A DNA stretch of 64,000 bases from Sepiola atlantica (taxonomy: Eukaryota; Mollusca; Cephalopoda; Sepiida; Sepiolidae). Below, piece after piece: positions 20,611 through 34,192 of the stretch (positions within the stretch are counted from its first letter, which is position 1; the number at the start of each line of letters is the position of its first letter). Under the pieces are notes generated by a model. That model was not told where the DNA came from. It ran no database searches and worked only from the letters and a program-made list of their open reading frames with translations. Position numbers and translations under genes: made by a program. The stretch is taken from positions 36,556,301 to 36,620,300 of the forward strand of contig OY744519.1 in the NCBI GenBank assembly GCA_963556195.1, given 5' to 3'.

Positions 20611-23600
20611 TAGAGCTGAGCTCGTTGATTTTATTTCGAGCCATTTTTAATCTGACTCTGATTTCAGTGAGAATAATTGTGCGTATATATTGCCGATCTC
20701 TTCTCACGTGTGTTTATAATAAATAAGAATGTCGAATTCTACTAAACACCCCGATTAATATGCATTTATATAAAGTGACACATTTATTACGTCTATGTAT
20801 ATATTTCTGGATAGTAAATATTGTTAGGTATGTTATTTTAGGGAGGCGATATTTGGGATGTTTTAAAGAGATGATCTCAGTACTTCTTTTGGAAGCTTGT
20901 TACGCTGTCTCTTTATATACTGGACTGTCGGATTAAGATTTCTCATGTTGTGCCCGTGTTGGAGTGTTGGTTTTCGGCAGTGAGTAAACACCAATATGAT
21001 ATCATGTTAAAAAGAGATGTAGTTCATTATTATATCACCACACATGTTTTATAAACTGAGAAAGAATGTTAACTATTCTAAGACGTTGCATTTATTTCCG
21101 TCCAGATATGTCGCTCCATAACATACACTCTGTTCTAAGTAACTGTTAAAACATGCACACAAAAAAAATATAACATTTATGCTCCACAGCCCCCATTACA
21201 TATACATTGGTGGAATACATTCTGGTATTTGTGTTTTATTATTTTTTTAAATACAGCGATGATCATTGCATTGTACGTTCATTTTCAGCTATACATATGT
21301 ATAAGGGATTTTTAGGTTCAAGTAGAGACATTTGAGGTAATGAGATCTTGAGTCCAGGTAATTTGAAAGCTAATAACTTAAAGTTTACTGTTCTATGCTT
21401 TCACAAGATATCCAATTCTTATCTTAGATTACTTTCAAATTACTTCCTAATTTAAAGATAAGATATCCGTGCATATATATTCGTATGCATAGAGCACGAT
21501 TACCCACTGTAGATTTGAAGGTCATGTGAGAAAAGGATTGGTTTTTGCATGTAAAGAGTTAAAGTAACCATGCCGATTTTTAAGTTAATACGTTCATGTT
21601 ACAGAAATGAGAAAAAACCGCAGTTCACTTTTTTTTCTTTACGACTGCTTAGTTGTGATTTCTACGACATATCAACTTTTCTTAGGTAATGTAATACGGA
21701 TTTCACTTATTTTGTTTAACCTTTCCAGTATTCAAATTCTTTCTATTTTTCAATATGGAAATAATCGAACAACTAAGTTTTACGTTAGCACGTATTTCTG
21801 TATTATTAAATGTATAGAAAAAGCTTAGAGAAACAAACGTTCAGCAACACACATTTAGTACGTTAATATAGGTCTTATTTTTTAATCCTTAAATCATGTA
21901 TTATTATATACAAAGTTAATCGATAATAAAAACCAAAAACATATTTTACACGTGTAACATTGTGTAGAGATGTTTCGATCCGCACGGATTTTTTTTTACG
22001 TCTTTGTTAACAGAAACAGTCATACCTCTCGCTGACAAGTACGTTAGTAGATTCTAAGTCGACAGTGACGTCTCTCTATGGCCGCCGTTGCTGGGGTGTT
22101 CGTTTTCCTCCTCTCGACTTTCGTCCTCTTATAATGGACAATCATAAAAGAGAAAATGGCGACAACCTTGCTCATGTTCTTTGTACTTTATTCATAAACA
22201 AACATTACGTTTGTGTCTCATAATGCGCTGCTTGGATGATTGGACGAAGACATAGCTTTGAGAAACAGTGTTTCAACACAGTCAACTCATCGACAAAAAG
22301 TGGTAGATATTTCTCTTTTTTCCACGTCTCATGTTAGACTTACTGTTCCTAATGCCATATCCTGACACGTAGTCTTTATAGTTAACGTTATATTTAATAG
22401 TATTTTCCATTATATGCTTAATTCACCATCAGAATTTCTACTTTTAACCTTACTTTTACAGCTACACATCGCTACACAAAACATAACATCATTTCAATAT
22501 TCGCTATACTCGCACCTACAAGAAGTGAAATGCTATTTAATATATAGATTACACAGACATATTAAACTTACATTTGGTTAAAAAGAGCCAAGACGAAGTT
22601 AAAGTTAGTACTTATTTTGTGAATCCCACTAAAGTCGAGGGTTCATATCTGATTACTAATAACTTATATTACGTCATAGTATTCCTTAGTTAATGAATAG
22701 GGCATGCAAACTGTTATTGATTCGAGATGTTATCTTCTGATATTTCACTTATCTATAAATCAGGGTCACATTTTGTATTTAGTCTACAGAAAGCATTGTT
22801 TGTAGCAAAGTAATTCAATATTCAATATGTGTTTGTGTATAAAGTTAGATATTTGTATATGTTTTTATATTTATATCAGATGTGTTCATCCAAAATTAAT
22901 TAACCCATCATTATAGGTTTTTGAACATAGCTTTTATGCGTAAACTGTGGGCTATATTTGATTTAATTCTGTTTTTGTTGCAAAGAAAATGACAATGAGG
23001 TTGACATCCTTTATTACAATTTAGATACTTTAGATTTTTTGTGAAAGAATACAGATAGGTGTTATATATCAATAATAAATATTCTTAAATTCTAGTTTCT
23101 TTGGATTATGTTAAAAGAAATTTCATAATATCAACACATTTTATTTTTGAAAATTAAAATATTTCCGATCTGCATGTAATTTGATCCATAGTCATTAGGT
23201 ACCGATTAAGTAACATTCTCAGAATTCTTATTTCTTCTGGATACATTTTAAGATTAATCTTAAGATTTTAGAGATGTTCTATGATCAACATTGGAGTAAG
23301 GATTAGTAACATAAGGTTTAGTATCATTACATATTGATTATAATCTACGTAAAAGAGACATACAATTGTACAAACATGTTCTGTTTGGTTAAATAATTTT
23401 TGCCTTCCTGTGACGAGTAATCTTCTAATTTGCTATCACAATATGATGGTTATCGATGATTCATTATAAGTATAATATATTTGTTAAGACTATCGGATAT
23501 ATGTATACAGCCTAATCACGTTAGCGAAGACTTTTCTTTTACCTTTGGCAGTCAAGCGAAGTTTAGCCCGCACAGTAATAGGTTAGTGGTGAATTCTAAG

Positions 23601-23800
23601 TACAGAGCGCTGTCTATGGACGAACGGCGCCATCTCCCTGCAAAAGCACACGTCTTCAAAATCATTTTCCCTCCGCAGTATTTAAATTGTTTTAACCTGC
23701 ACCAATCTAGTTCTGATATTTTTACTTGAATTATTTTTATAACGATCTATCGTATTCTTTGTAATGGAGACCCATTTCGAAAATGATGTGTAATTATGTA
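20611..23800. other. No supported gene; short inverted repeat at 21356-21447
   Basis: AGGTAATTTGAAAG at about 21356 is complementary to CTTTCAAATTACTT at about 21433, giving a loose hairpin. A GC-richer patch at about 22040-22150 contains an 18-codon hydrophobic frame that I do not call. The rest is AT-rich with nothing recognisable. Confidence 0.45.
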
Positions 23801-23888
23801 GTGTGAGAAGTCGATTAAAATAATGTAACCAGCAACCACTATTCATATAGTGGTTGCTGGTTACATTATTTTAATCGACTTCTCACAC
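23801..23888. repeat. Perfect 41-bp-arm palindrome
   Basis: Arms 23801-23841 and 23848-23888 are exact reverse complements separated by the 6-base loop TTCATA. No mismatch was found across 41 pairs. Surrounding sequence shows no continuation of the symmetry. It could be a very young MITE, a small-RNA hairpin, or a template-switch or assembly fold-back. The perfect match in otherwise decayed DNA means it is recent, conserved or artefactual. Confidence 0.95.
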
Positions 23889-25735
23889 ATGTCGTTAGCA
23901 ATGATATCTTCTGGTCAAACTGGTGGGTGTCCTTGCCAGCCGAGTGACAGCACGTCTCCCCAAATTGTCAGTACTCTCTATTCCATTCCACAACCATTGT
24001 AAGTCTAATTAATTAATTAATTATGTTCTCTCGTTCGGAAGTGACAATATTAATTCTGTTTTATTATTAAAAGTAGTACACGTATTAGTATTAGTAGTTG
24101 TTCAACTACTATGTAAATTGTGTCAATAATTACACTAATGTTTTATCTCATAACAGTTACTGTAACGAATTATAATGATGTTAATTATTCTTTCTTAAAC
24201 TCGTCTGAGCCGTTACAGTGTGCACTCAAACAATATAAATCGTGAACATGTGGCTATCAAGAATTTCAATTCTCTCTGATTGGACCAGTACCTCACAAAC
24301 CTTTAAATATTCTTAATATTATTTAATCTTATTATACAAGCCATCATATTCGGCCGAGTTTATTAGTTGTATAAGTTATTTATAAGAAGTTTGCATTAAT
24401 ATTTCCTGTTACAAATTTGACATGAGAACGGAAGTTTCTGGTGGGTCTCCATGTAATAATAGCGTGTGTGAATGTGTGATACTCTTAGAACGTATTTGCA
24501 CATAAGACTACAGTAATTAGCAAATAGAAAATTCATTAGATGTTTAAGAGTAGAATAAATGTTGCGCAATAGACATACATCAGTCAAAGACACGTAGCGT
24601 ATATGCTGATCAACTCTTTCTTTTTTTAAACCGTTAAAAGATACGGTCGTGTTTAAGGCACCTGAATCCTCCTCATAAGTGGGTTGTGTTTGTGTAATGT
24701 TGACCTGGTGTTATGTTACATCAATGTATGCATGCATACTGTATTGGAAATCGTAAAAATAATTTTAAAACCCCGATGATGGTGTCCAGCCAATTTTACT
24801 AACTTTTAAAACCGCTGCTAATAAAACATAATGAAAATTAACACACATCAACACAGACGTCCGATGACTGTTTTCAACACTAAAATATAAGTGAGAATGA
24901 ATTACTGATGCATGTTATCTACCCTACACGATTGCAACTGTGTATCTAATGTAGCACCATCCAGACAATATGTTGGGATCAAAGGATTGGTCTATCGTAG
25001 TGCGACCTCTGTATGCGACGTGTGTTTAACACTTATGACTGACATCACCTGCTGACTTGTTAAAATAGCATTTATCCAAACATGTGAGTTTTCTCGACCA
25101 ATCTAACCCCTTGGCATCTCTAATCCCCAATATTTAATACCTAACACAATTGTTAACAAATTAATATTACTTCATAGTAATGTGTTTATTACCGTAAAAA
25201 TATTGTTATGGTGTGTATTAAACGTACTCCATTCAATTTCCCGAGAAGCATTGAACACATTAAGACGTTCGTAATCTGAATTATTTAGATATTCGTCTTT
25301 ACACGCCCCATTTCACAGATGTAATGTCCGTACGACTGAAGCGATGACATCACTTGCACCATGTTAACACACAAAAAAATTGGCGTTTACATTTGTCCGT
25401 TCACGATTGGATAACGATAAGTATCAACTGTGGCACATAATGCTTTTTTTTTTAAGAGAACCAAACATATCGCCAACACATGAAATACGTTAACGGCATA
25501 TTTAACAAATATAATGATTATGAAGACATAAAAAAAGAAAATAACAAACAAACAAACTCATCTGTTGATTCCAAATAGGAAAATGACAACAATCACCGAA
25601 CTATAAAAAGTAATAGTTTTTTTTTACATGTACTTGCTAATATATTGCTCCATTAGATCGCAGAATAGAAACATCGCGAAATAACACATACTACATCAAC
25701 TTTCAGATAACGAGCAATCATCAAGGGATTGCATC
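23889..25735. other. No feature seen
   Basis: AT-rich. Short frames here have no recognisable domain. Confidence 0.5.
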
Positions 25736-26110
25736 ATGACGGACAAACACTACGTCCCCAAAAGAAGAGTTATTGGCTCGAAGGATAATATGACAAAAGA
25801 ACAGATTCTACACTACTCTTACTCTGCCAAAAAACGAGAAGATAACCCTGGGAGTATAGTATTATGAGAAACGGACATATACTATATTGTCCCCTCTCTA
25901 AAGCGAGCAAGTGATACTAAGGAAGCATTATCATAAGGAATTAATATATCATGCCTCCCCCCCAAAAAAAAATTAAAGGGAAAGTCTGAGAGGATTAACC
26001 TCTAAAAATGGCTAGCAATGCATGAGATGATAGTGTCATGATAAAGGGGGTAATGCCTGGGTTGATAGTGTAAGATAACGGCAGATATACTAGAATGCCC
26101 CTTCCAAATA
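25736..26110 (+). repeat. Degenerate short tandem repeat family, copy 1
   Basis: Repeating blocks have the rough form ATACTAC, C-run, AAAAGAGGAG, TAATGCCTGGGAGTAT, GTATCATGAGGAACG at about 75-85-bp spacing. Examples are CCCTGGGAGTATAGTATTATG at about 25848 and TAATGCCTGGGTTGATAGTG at about 26051. The same blocks recur at 50830-51330 (same strand) and 59030-59510 (opposite strand). No coding potential. Confidence 0.65.
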
Positions 26111-28136
26111 GGAGGCTCTCGAAAATAATTTGTAGTATAATTTTTGGCGGTTGTTTTTTTTAATATGTATTGTGAAAATATCAGAAATTATTGGTGGATC
26201 ATTCTTTTGTAAGGGACACAACTCTATTAACCCGACTAATAACATTAAGTCCTCGTGAACATGGCTCTATTTCTTTCCTGTTCGGTCTGGTGGAGATTGT
26301 TTTTGTCACACAGACTTCGCGTTAGTGGTATGTTAAATAGAGAGTATGTTTTGTTTAGAAACCGCTGATAAAAGGAAACATTGTATATTAAAAAATGTCG
26401 ACTACAGCTTTGTTGCTGTCGGCCTGCAGTATAACGCAAATAGGTCACAAATTTATAGGTAGGGCCAAAAAATAATATTAAAGAAAAAAAAGACGACAAG
26501 GAATAAAATATGTAGCCTGCAGGTTCAAACTACCCATTTTAATGTTTATGTTCGTTAATCGTATTCTTGTATTCTAGAAGAGGAAAGTATATATGACAGA
26601 GAAAAGTGTGTAAATAAACGCAAATAGAAATATGCAAACACAAACTTAAGTAATCGAATACACCCAGCGGACCCGGTGAAGAGATAGGAAAGTAAGTAAA
26701 CACATTTATGCAAAGCGTGACGAATAATGAATATGAGCGGTAAGGAACAATCAGATCATTCTATTATTTGCTCATTTCTGGAATGTATAATAAAATCTCC
26801 GTTGTAAAAGTATAGTAGTAAAGAGAAAACAGTGAATCGGTAAAAATGAACTAATGACGGCGATATTAAGAAAAAGTATCTTATGAAGATTATTTCCCGG
26901 TGTTAGGTGGCAGAAGTAGATTCATGTGTGCGAGTTTAATTTACTTCGACATCCTGTATGTATAACTATTTATGACGTTGGCAAGTCGGAAAAAATGTAG
27001 AAATTGCTGAAATCGAACGAAACGGGCGCACATTTGCCGAATACCCAGAACACAATTGGCCTAAATTGTGAGCATGTATGTTGTTTGTGTTTACAGAGCT
27101 ATAATGACTTAATGTAAACGGGAAAATCGACTTTACTTTATTATGGAGATTTTAATAATATTCCTATCAACATTGCGTATGTATAACAAATATGTCAAAT
27201 CAAATTACAAATGTATATTAGGTAATGTAAATTTATAAAAATATTTATTCTTTTGTTTCATTATTTTGACTTCAATTCTGTCTACAGATGCCCGTGATAT
27301 AGTACCCGCGTCCCCTCTGATAGCATTACACCTTATAAAGAGAAATTCTACTTACGCATATATTGAGCGCTGACAAGTTCTATAACTTCCAGTAAGAGTT
27401 TTGCTCGGGTGAATTACAACTTGTGGATTACTTTTGACTTCCACAATCTCTCGGATTTGAGCGTCGCTACTGGATGTAGTTTTTGCCCACATACAGGACC
27501 TTGCATTGGCACCCGTATTGTAACTTCATCTCAAACATTTTTAAGACGAATTTATTTATTCGATTCGAAACCAAGAATACTTCAACATAAGATTGTAAGC
27601 TTAGAACATAAAACACAATTTATTATAGGAATATCGAGCGCATTTGGATAATTTATTTGAAATTAAGTGTGTGATGAATATTTCATGTGAAATCTGTCTC
27701 GTTACTTTCTTGCAAAACACCTTGTTATCATGATTTATATATTAAAATCCTTTTCACCTTGAACGGCAGTCAAACCTACGCCATTTCGAGGCCTCCGAGA
27801 AAGGTCAACTTACTAGGTTTCACTTGTATTTCAAAGAAAATATAGTTAATCAAAAGAAAACAAAATGTCTGAAATGAAAATGTATGTATACAGTGTTTGT
27901 TCATTTACAATGAAGAGAGGAGAAAGCAGAGAGCTATATAGATGAGTGTTATTTTTTTATTTGCGGAAATAATCACACATTTACTAGTAAAACCTGTATA
28001 TTAGTATGTAAAATGTTTCTTTGCAGATCTGTATATTTGGTATTTGAAGGCACCAAAGTGTTCGGCATAAGCATATCCTAGTTATGACACTTAGACTGAC
28101 AATTCATTCTCTTCTTTTTCTTATGTTCTATTTCTA
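26111..28136. other. No feature seen
   Basis: AT-rich with no recognisable coding or repeat signature. Confidence 0.5.
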
Positions 28137-28245
28137 TTTCTTCTTCTTCTTCTTGTTTTTTTCTTCTTCTTCTTCTTCATGATTGTCGTCTCCTACATCT
28201 TTTTTCTACATCTATTTCATTTCTTCTTCTTCTTCTTCTTCTTCT
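28137..28245. repeat. (TTC)n-rich microsatellite
   Basis: Several runs of TTC separated by short interruptions. Confidence 0.95.
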
Positions 28246-28815
28246 TTGGCTGTTTGCACTATCACTACAACTAAAATACTTATTATAATAATAAGGAACA
28301 TACTAATGATGATGATATTAATGATAAATACTTATTTGATATTAATAATCCAAATTACCCCACATTTCACAAAAAAGCAATGTTAAGATATTAAGTGTTT
28401 CATGAGAGAGTTACGCTACTAATACTATTATTAGTGACCTTGTTGAATCGAGTAGCAATGTGGAGGGACGATCTTAGTGTGCAAAGTGAGAGTCTAGTCA
28501 ATTCCATAGCTCCGATTTTACATATGGATATTGACAACCTTAATGTGGTCACTCCTGTAATCACCTGAAATAATCGGGAAATCAAATACCAACAATAAAA
28601 TCAAACCGGTCTAAAACGTCTTATTATAATGATTTACACATTCATTTTTTATGTAATATTAATGGTAACTAGCGGCCCCCGTGTAAATTACAAGAAAATG
28701 ATGTTTCAATACTAATTATCTTGTTCCTACATGTTTGAATAAAATATGATAGGATTTGACTTGCATAGTTTGGCTCCACTTTATGAGTAGCATACAAAGA
28801 TTCAGAAGGTCGTTG

Positions 28816-28872
28816 CTTTTGATGTAAGCGTGACACACACAATAACACACACGCTATCCTATTAATATGTGT
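28816..28872 (+). repeat. Direct repeat, copy 1 (copy 2 at 29096-29150)
   Basis: TTTTGATGTAAGCGTGACAC followed by a CA-rich stretch and CTATC recurs about 280 bp downstream. The two copies bracket a tRNA-like SINE head. Confidence 0.8.
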
Positions 28873-28924
28873 CTTCCCGATCTCCCATCCCTAATTTACC
28901 CCCCCCCCCTTCGATGTAGTAAAA

Positions 28925-29025
28925 AATCTTAGACGTTGGTTGGGATCGAACTATAAACCAGTTGGGCCGACGTCAAAAACTGACATGAAAATCCTACGTC
29001 GCTAAACGTTGCGCCAAAGGGAACT
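28925..29025 (-). repeat. tRNA-like SINE head
   Basis: The minus strand has TTTGGCGCAACGTTTAGCG (A-box-like) and GTTCGATCCC (B-box) about 55 bases apart, as in a tRNA-derived SINE. It lies between two direct repeats, so the unit may be a tandem or nested SINE copy. Confidence 0.55.
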
Positions 29026-29095
29026 ACTTAAAATTTAACGAAAATTAGGTGACTTGAATGCTTTTCCAAATCTATGTGTGACACGCATGTGAATA

Positions 29096-29150
29096 ACTTT
29101 TGATGTAAGCGTGACACACGAACACACACACTATCGTATCAATATATACA
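29096..29150 (+). repeat. Direct repeat, copy 2
   Basis: Matches 28816-28872, with the CA-rich part shortened. Confidence 0.8.
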
Positions 29151-31393
29151 TTATATATATTACTAACAATATTTACTTGGGATTCTTGCATATACAATAG
29201 GAGGTCTGATGGAGGTCGCATGGCATGATGACAAAACCTATATCTGTTATCGAATTCAAACGAACAAATTATAACAGTAAACTTAAAGAACACTTCGTAC
29301 CTGTTCTTCTTGTGACTGATATTCCTTATCCCTGATTGTCTTAGTGGCTGCGTTCTCGCTAGAATTATAGTATACACACAACAAACTAAACGAATAATAT
29401 ACTGAATTTATAGAAATACAATTTATTAAGCTGTTGGCATTGCCTTCTCTTCCGCTGGGTAGGCAGAGCATTTCGAGGTTACGGACATCTTGGACAAACC
29501 CTCTTAATGTTTAATCAATACTTAATTCATTTCTTTACACATGATATCCGCTCAAAGCTTCCAAACGATTTCTCTACTTTTCTCTCGCTCTCACGCTCTC
29601 TTTGCTCCAAAGGACGTCACTTCCGTTGCTTGCTCAGCATGTTTAGGAGACATGTGATTGCATCCGCTTACCCTTGTACCCAGTTTCTCGTGTACGTGCT
29701 AACGCTGGCTTTCAAAATAAATACTATAAATCATATGAAAGTTACAAGTTATAATGCTTGCATAAAACATCAGGAGCCAGAATAAGAGAAAGCTTGTCGA
29801 TGTCATTTGAGCTTGTTATATATTTAAAAGAATTATGATTTTCGTTTTAATGTAAACAAGCTAATAATATCACCTTAAACAAATCGTGAAAGTTTTTCCA
29901 GTTTGACGTTGGTTTTGCTACTTTGATTCTTTTATTAGAATCGTGGACTTACTGGTTGAATGTTGGCATCATCACCTTGTGGCAGTGTGGCAAGTGTTAC
30001 AATAGTACTCAACCATTGTCCGTCTAACTGATAATTTGTGTTTTAATCACTGGGGCACCTCCCTTTTTCCATATAACACAATAAATATATTTATTTAGGT
30101 GATGACTATAGTCACTCAAACAACAAGTTACACATCATATTTTTCCAATGAAACCCCAGTTACAGTAATTAATGAAATATCGGGTTTCTATAAGAAGTCA
30201 TCTTTGTGAAATAACGTCAGTAGGAAAATAGTATTGGATATGTCGTTTTATCTTTCTTCAAAAACAGGGGATACACCGATTATATGTGAGTTATCTGATT
30301 CAAAACAAAGTCGTCCTGTTCTAGCATTAAGCGTCAGAAAAGGTTTGGATTGTCGAGTTAAAGATTTCTGTTTAAGATAAAAATGATTTGGCAATTGTCG
30401 CTTTAACAAGCTCATTTTTAAAAACAAATTTGATTACAAAAGCAGCTGATTACTGTTGAGTTTGAATGAAGGTAAAATAGTCATTTTATTCGGTCAATTA
30501 TTCTATAACTTTTCGAAGAGTGTAAAACTTAAGAAATTTTGTAATAAAATCTTGTTGATGTGATGATACTTTACATTACAAGTAAATCCTGACAAAATAT
30601 TCAAAATAACATAGCATTCAAAACACAAAATAGGCCCCTCTCGACACAACTGTACACTGGCTCATACGAAAAATTGTGCACCTTCTCCTAGTAATGTGAC
30701 CTTAAGTAACAGCAATCAATTGGATACTTTACAAGAAAATATACATTCTTGTCCTGGATTCCAGTAAGCTCAAGAGACCACAAAAATATATACTATAACA
30801 TATTTAACTGGTCTATTGAAGAATAAAATAATGTTCTTTACTACTTTACTAACTTAACGTTTGACAGATATAAGATAACTTTAATGAAATATACGAATAT
30901 ATATGTATATCATATAGAAATATACTGTTATCTCGAGGAAGGGGTCCTTTGATTCATGAGACCTTCGACTGAAGTTAAATGAAACAAAAATATATAGACA
31001 TGTAAATATATAAATACATACATATATACACATACAAACATACACTCACATATATACATCAAACTACACATACTTATAGATCGATGCAAATAAACATATA
31101 TCTCAAAGAAATATATAAGTGAAACATGTTTAAGTAAGAAAATGAAAAATAATGTATTGTAAAATTGAAGGAAATAGATTAGCTGAACATTAAAAATAGA
31201 ATACAAAAAATACACCTTAAATATAAACAATCACCTATAAGTACGTTACATCTTCCACAATTCCAATATACTATATTATTCGAACAGATCAGTACATATA
31301 GGGATACACAACACTAATTACCTCTAGACACCCATACGTATATGTACAACCAGGCACGCCTATATATGCATCTAAAACCGTCGTATATACACA

Positions 31394-31395
<2 letters not shown>
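29151..31395. other. No gene; CATA-rich low complexity near 31000
   Basis: 31005-31060 is degenerate ACATATACAC sequence. The remainder is AT-rich with nothing recognisable. Confidence 0.5.
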
Positions 31396-31474
<79 letters not shown>

Positions 31475-31593
31475 TACACTCATACACACACACACACATA
31501 TATATATATATGTATATATACATACGTGCATACACATATATGCCCACGTGTATATATACATATAAATAAACACATAAATGCATACCCCCATAC

Positions 31594-31636
<43 letters not shown>
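31396..31636. repeat. (TA)n arrays with (CA)n-rich linker
   Basis: TA arrays at 31396-31468 and 31597-31635 are joined by ATACACTCATACACACAC-type sequence. Overlapping frames on both strands are repeat artefacts. Confidence 0.95.
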
Positions 31637-31639
<3 letters not shown>

Positions 31640-31712
31640 TAGTATTTCATGTATCCACATAAACATTTTAAAAGGAGATATACTTTTTTACGTATCAATT
31701 TTCAGTATATTT

Positions 31713-31715
<3 letters not shown>

Positions 31716-31747
<32 letters not shown>

Positions 31748-31945
31748 TGGAAAATTCTCAACCATTTACCCTATATAAGAGGAACAAAAAACACTTTAAG
31801 TCCCCAGTTGTTAGTTAGAAAACTACTTTGCTTCAATTAACTTTTAACAGTCACTATATTATTTTGCTTTTATGAATTTACGCTAGTCTTAACATTATTT
31901 AAGGGATCATCAGTTGTTTATCATAAAACACCGTTTCGGAAATTG

Positions 31946-32023
<78 letters not shown>

Positions 32024-32105
32024 ACTTACATGAGTGATTTTCCACTGAACGCCTTGGGACTTAAGGTTTTTTTAAAATATAGTTTTAATGGCTGAGAAAC
32101 TTCCA

Positions 32106-32167
<62 letters not shown>
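31716..32167. mobile_element. Inverted-repeat (MITE-like) element between (TA)n arrays
   Basis: Left arm 31743-31805 (GTCTTGGAAAATTCTCAACCA ... CTTTAAGTCCC) and right arm 32058-32111 (GGGACTTAAGG ... GAGAAACTTCCAAGACT) are reverse complements with mismatches. TA arrays lie at 31716-31742, in the middle at 31946-32021, and at 32110-32167. The outer ends of both arms touch TA repeats, so the element probably inserted at TA. No transposase motif is present. Confidence 0.65.
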
Positions 32168-32173
<6 letters not shown>

Positions 32174-34192
32174 ATTAATTTCAGTACTCCTGTGCATATG
32201 CATACATAACGATGTTCACCCTTTACACAACAGTTTGTTTCATTCTTACTGTGGGTGGGATTAGATTCTCGTACGTACTGTGATCAAATACCTTACAAAT
32301 AGATTTTTACTGAAATTAAACTTTTCAAAAATCTATACAATTTGATATGCATATAATCTAAGGGTAACATTTGAATTTAAATTTAAAACCTTTATACATT
32401 AGAAATGTAAACCATCTTTAATTCACGATAGAAAAAGAAAACCGTCCGAAAACAACCCCCGAGATAACACTATAAGTTCACATAGTTTATTTACTCTTCC
32501 GGAAAATTAAATTTCTGTAAATCATGACCAGTTTGAAGTACCCAGGCGGAGGCGGGAAGGCGTCCGCTATCGTCTTATACACCACTTGCAAGCTGGTAGA
32601 GATGCGACGCTGACGAAATACCTAACTCAAAAGACTGAGGTCACCAGAAGACGGAGACAACTTGCCTTATGACGTTACTCTTTGACGTGGCCAACTCGTG
32701 CTCCTCTCTTCTATCATTCGAACTCTTTTTTCAGCTTCATATAGAAAATTCAGTTTTTGATAATATCTTCCACAACAATACTCAACCTTGCTATCAACTA
32801 CTTTTCAGTTGTCATATCTAATATTAACAAGCTACTTCAACTTATACACCTGTGCCATCATCCAGCATATCATATCGCTGCATTTAGCAAACCAATGCTT
32901 TGACGTCTTAATTAATATACAAATACTAACTATACTTTTTTTGAATTTATTCTAAAAGAGAATGTCGCATTATTTCATATTCAATTATTATTTCTTCAAT
33001 TGATTCACTTCATATAATTTCAATTCTGATTTACTATATTTTCCAACTGAAATTGAGTATCTATGTGTATTCTGAGTTGATGAAAATCAGGATGTTTTCT
33101 TTTCATTTTACACCCTCCCACAACAAATATACGTAGAGCCTAAATAATCCGCGACATATTTTCACATGTAAAATCGGTATCGTCTTTCAATCGTATATCC
33201 ATTATTCGTGTATGTAAGCGGCAATTCATTACATTGAATTATGTATAGATAACTTTTAGGGAGTTATGAGCTTTCAAGTTCCGCCAAACTATAGAATTTG
33301 CTATGCAGTAAACTATTTCCAATATATTGTTTTCGATATATACTGTTTATTGTATAAATCAGGATTGATATACTGTATAAAATACAGCTCAAAGTAATCA
33401 AAATGAACGATGTATGTAGGTAAACTGCATCACCACAAAATAGTATTTGCCCTGTGAATTGATATACCAAGTGCTCAGTGAATCAACCTATAAATAAAAT
33501 AGAGTTATTTTTCCCCTGTCATGTTTACTACAAACTAATGTTTCATGCGCTACGAAACTCACCACGTCATTCGCCAGCTTGGCTCGAGCATGTTTCAACA
33601 AACTTTCATTTATTCTCATCCTGGCACATTCAAAACTATTATAACACCCAATCGTCTGACTCTCCCCAAAACGTGATACACACTTTAATTTTTCCGCTTA
33701 CATTTTACCCCCACTGCGTACCTATTATACATCGTAGATAATAATAAATAAATAACTATTATTTGAAACAACGATTATTATTTCAATTTCAAATCATCAA
33801 TCCATACTACTTATAACATATATATCATAAACTGAAAAGGCATTCTCCCTTCTCTAAAGATTTTACGAATAACATAATGAGTTTGCGCCTAACACTTTCT
33901 TACTTTTGCACAAAACCATATTCACATTCTGGAATATCAGTATAAATAAACAAATACCTAATGTTTTTATCAGACTCTGACTACTCTCAAGGTTGATGCA
34001 ATCCGACTTCCAATTATTCCACATTTTCAATTCATAATTTATCATCTTAAATTATAATTTCTTACATACAACTTTCAGTATTTACATTCATCATATTTTA
34101 AAAGTGTCGCTATCAATGTCGAACACCTAACATCGTCACAAGAATCGCAGCCTTCAATTCCATTGTTTACAACGCTTGTATAGTAGACCGTA
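32168..34192. other. No feature seen
   Basis: AT-rich. A GC-richer patch near 32535-32700 has no recognisable motif. Confidence 0.5.

Noticed and set aside
22078..22134. 18-codon hydrophobic frame resembling a signal peptide in a GC-richer patch
   Set aside because: Ends at a stop after 18 codons with no donor site placed to continue it.
31289..31778. Long Ile-Tyr open frames on both strands
   Set aside because: Translations of (TA)n and (CA)n repeats, as at all other TA arrays.
31905..31945. GAAAC and CTGATGA on the minus strand near 31.9 kb
   Set aside because: The order is reversed, and a permuted (type II) fold lacks a stem II and a valid cleavage triplet.
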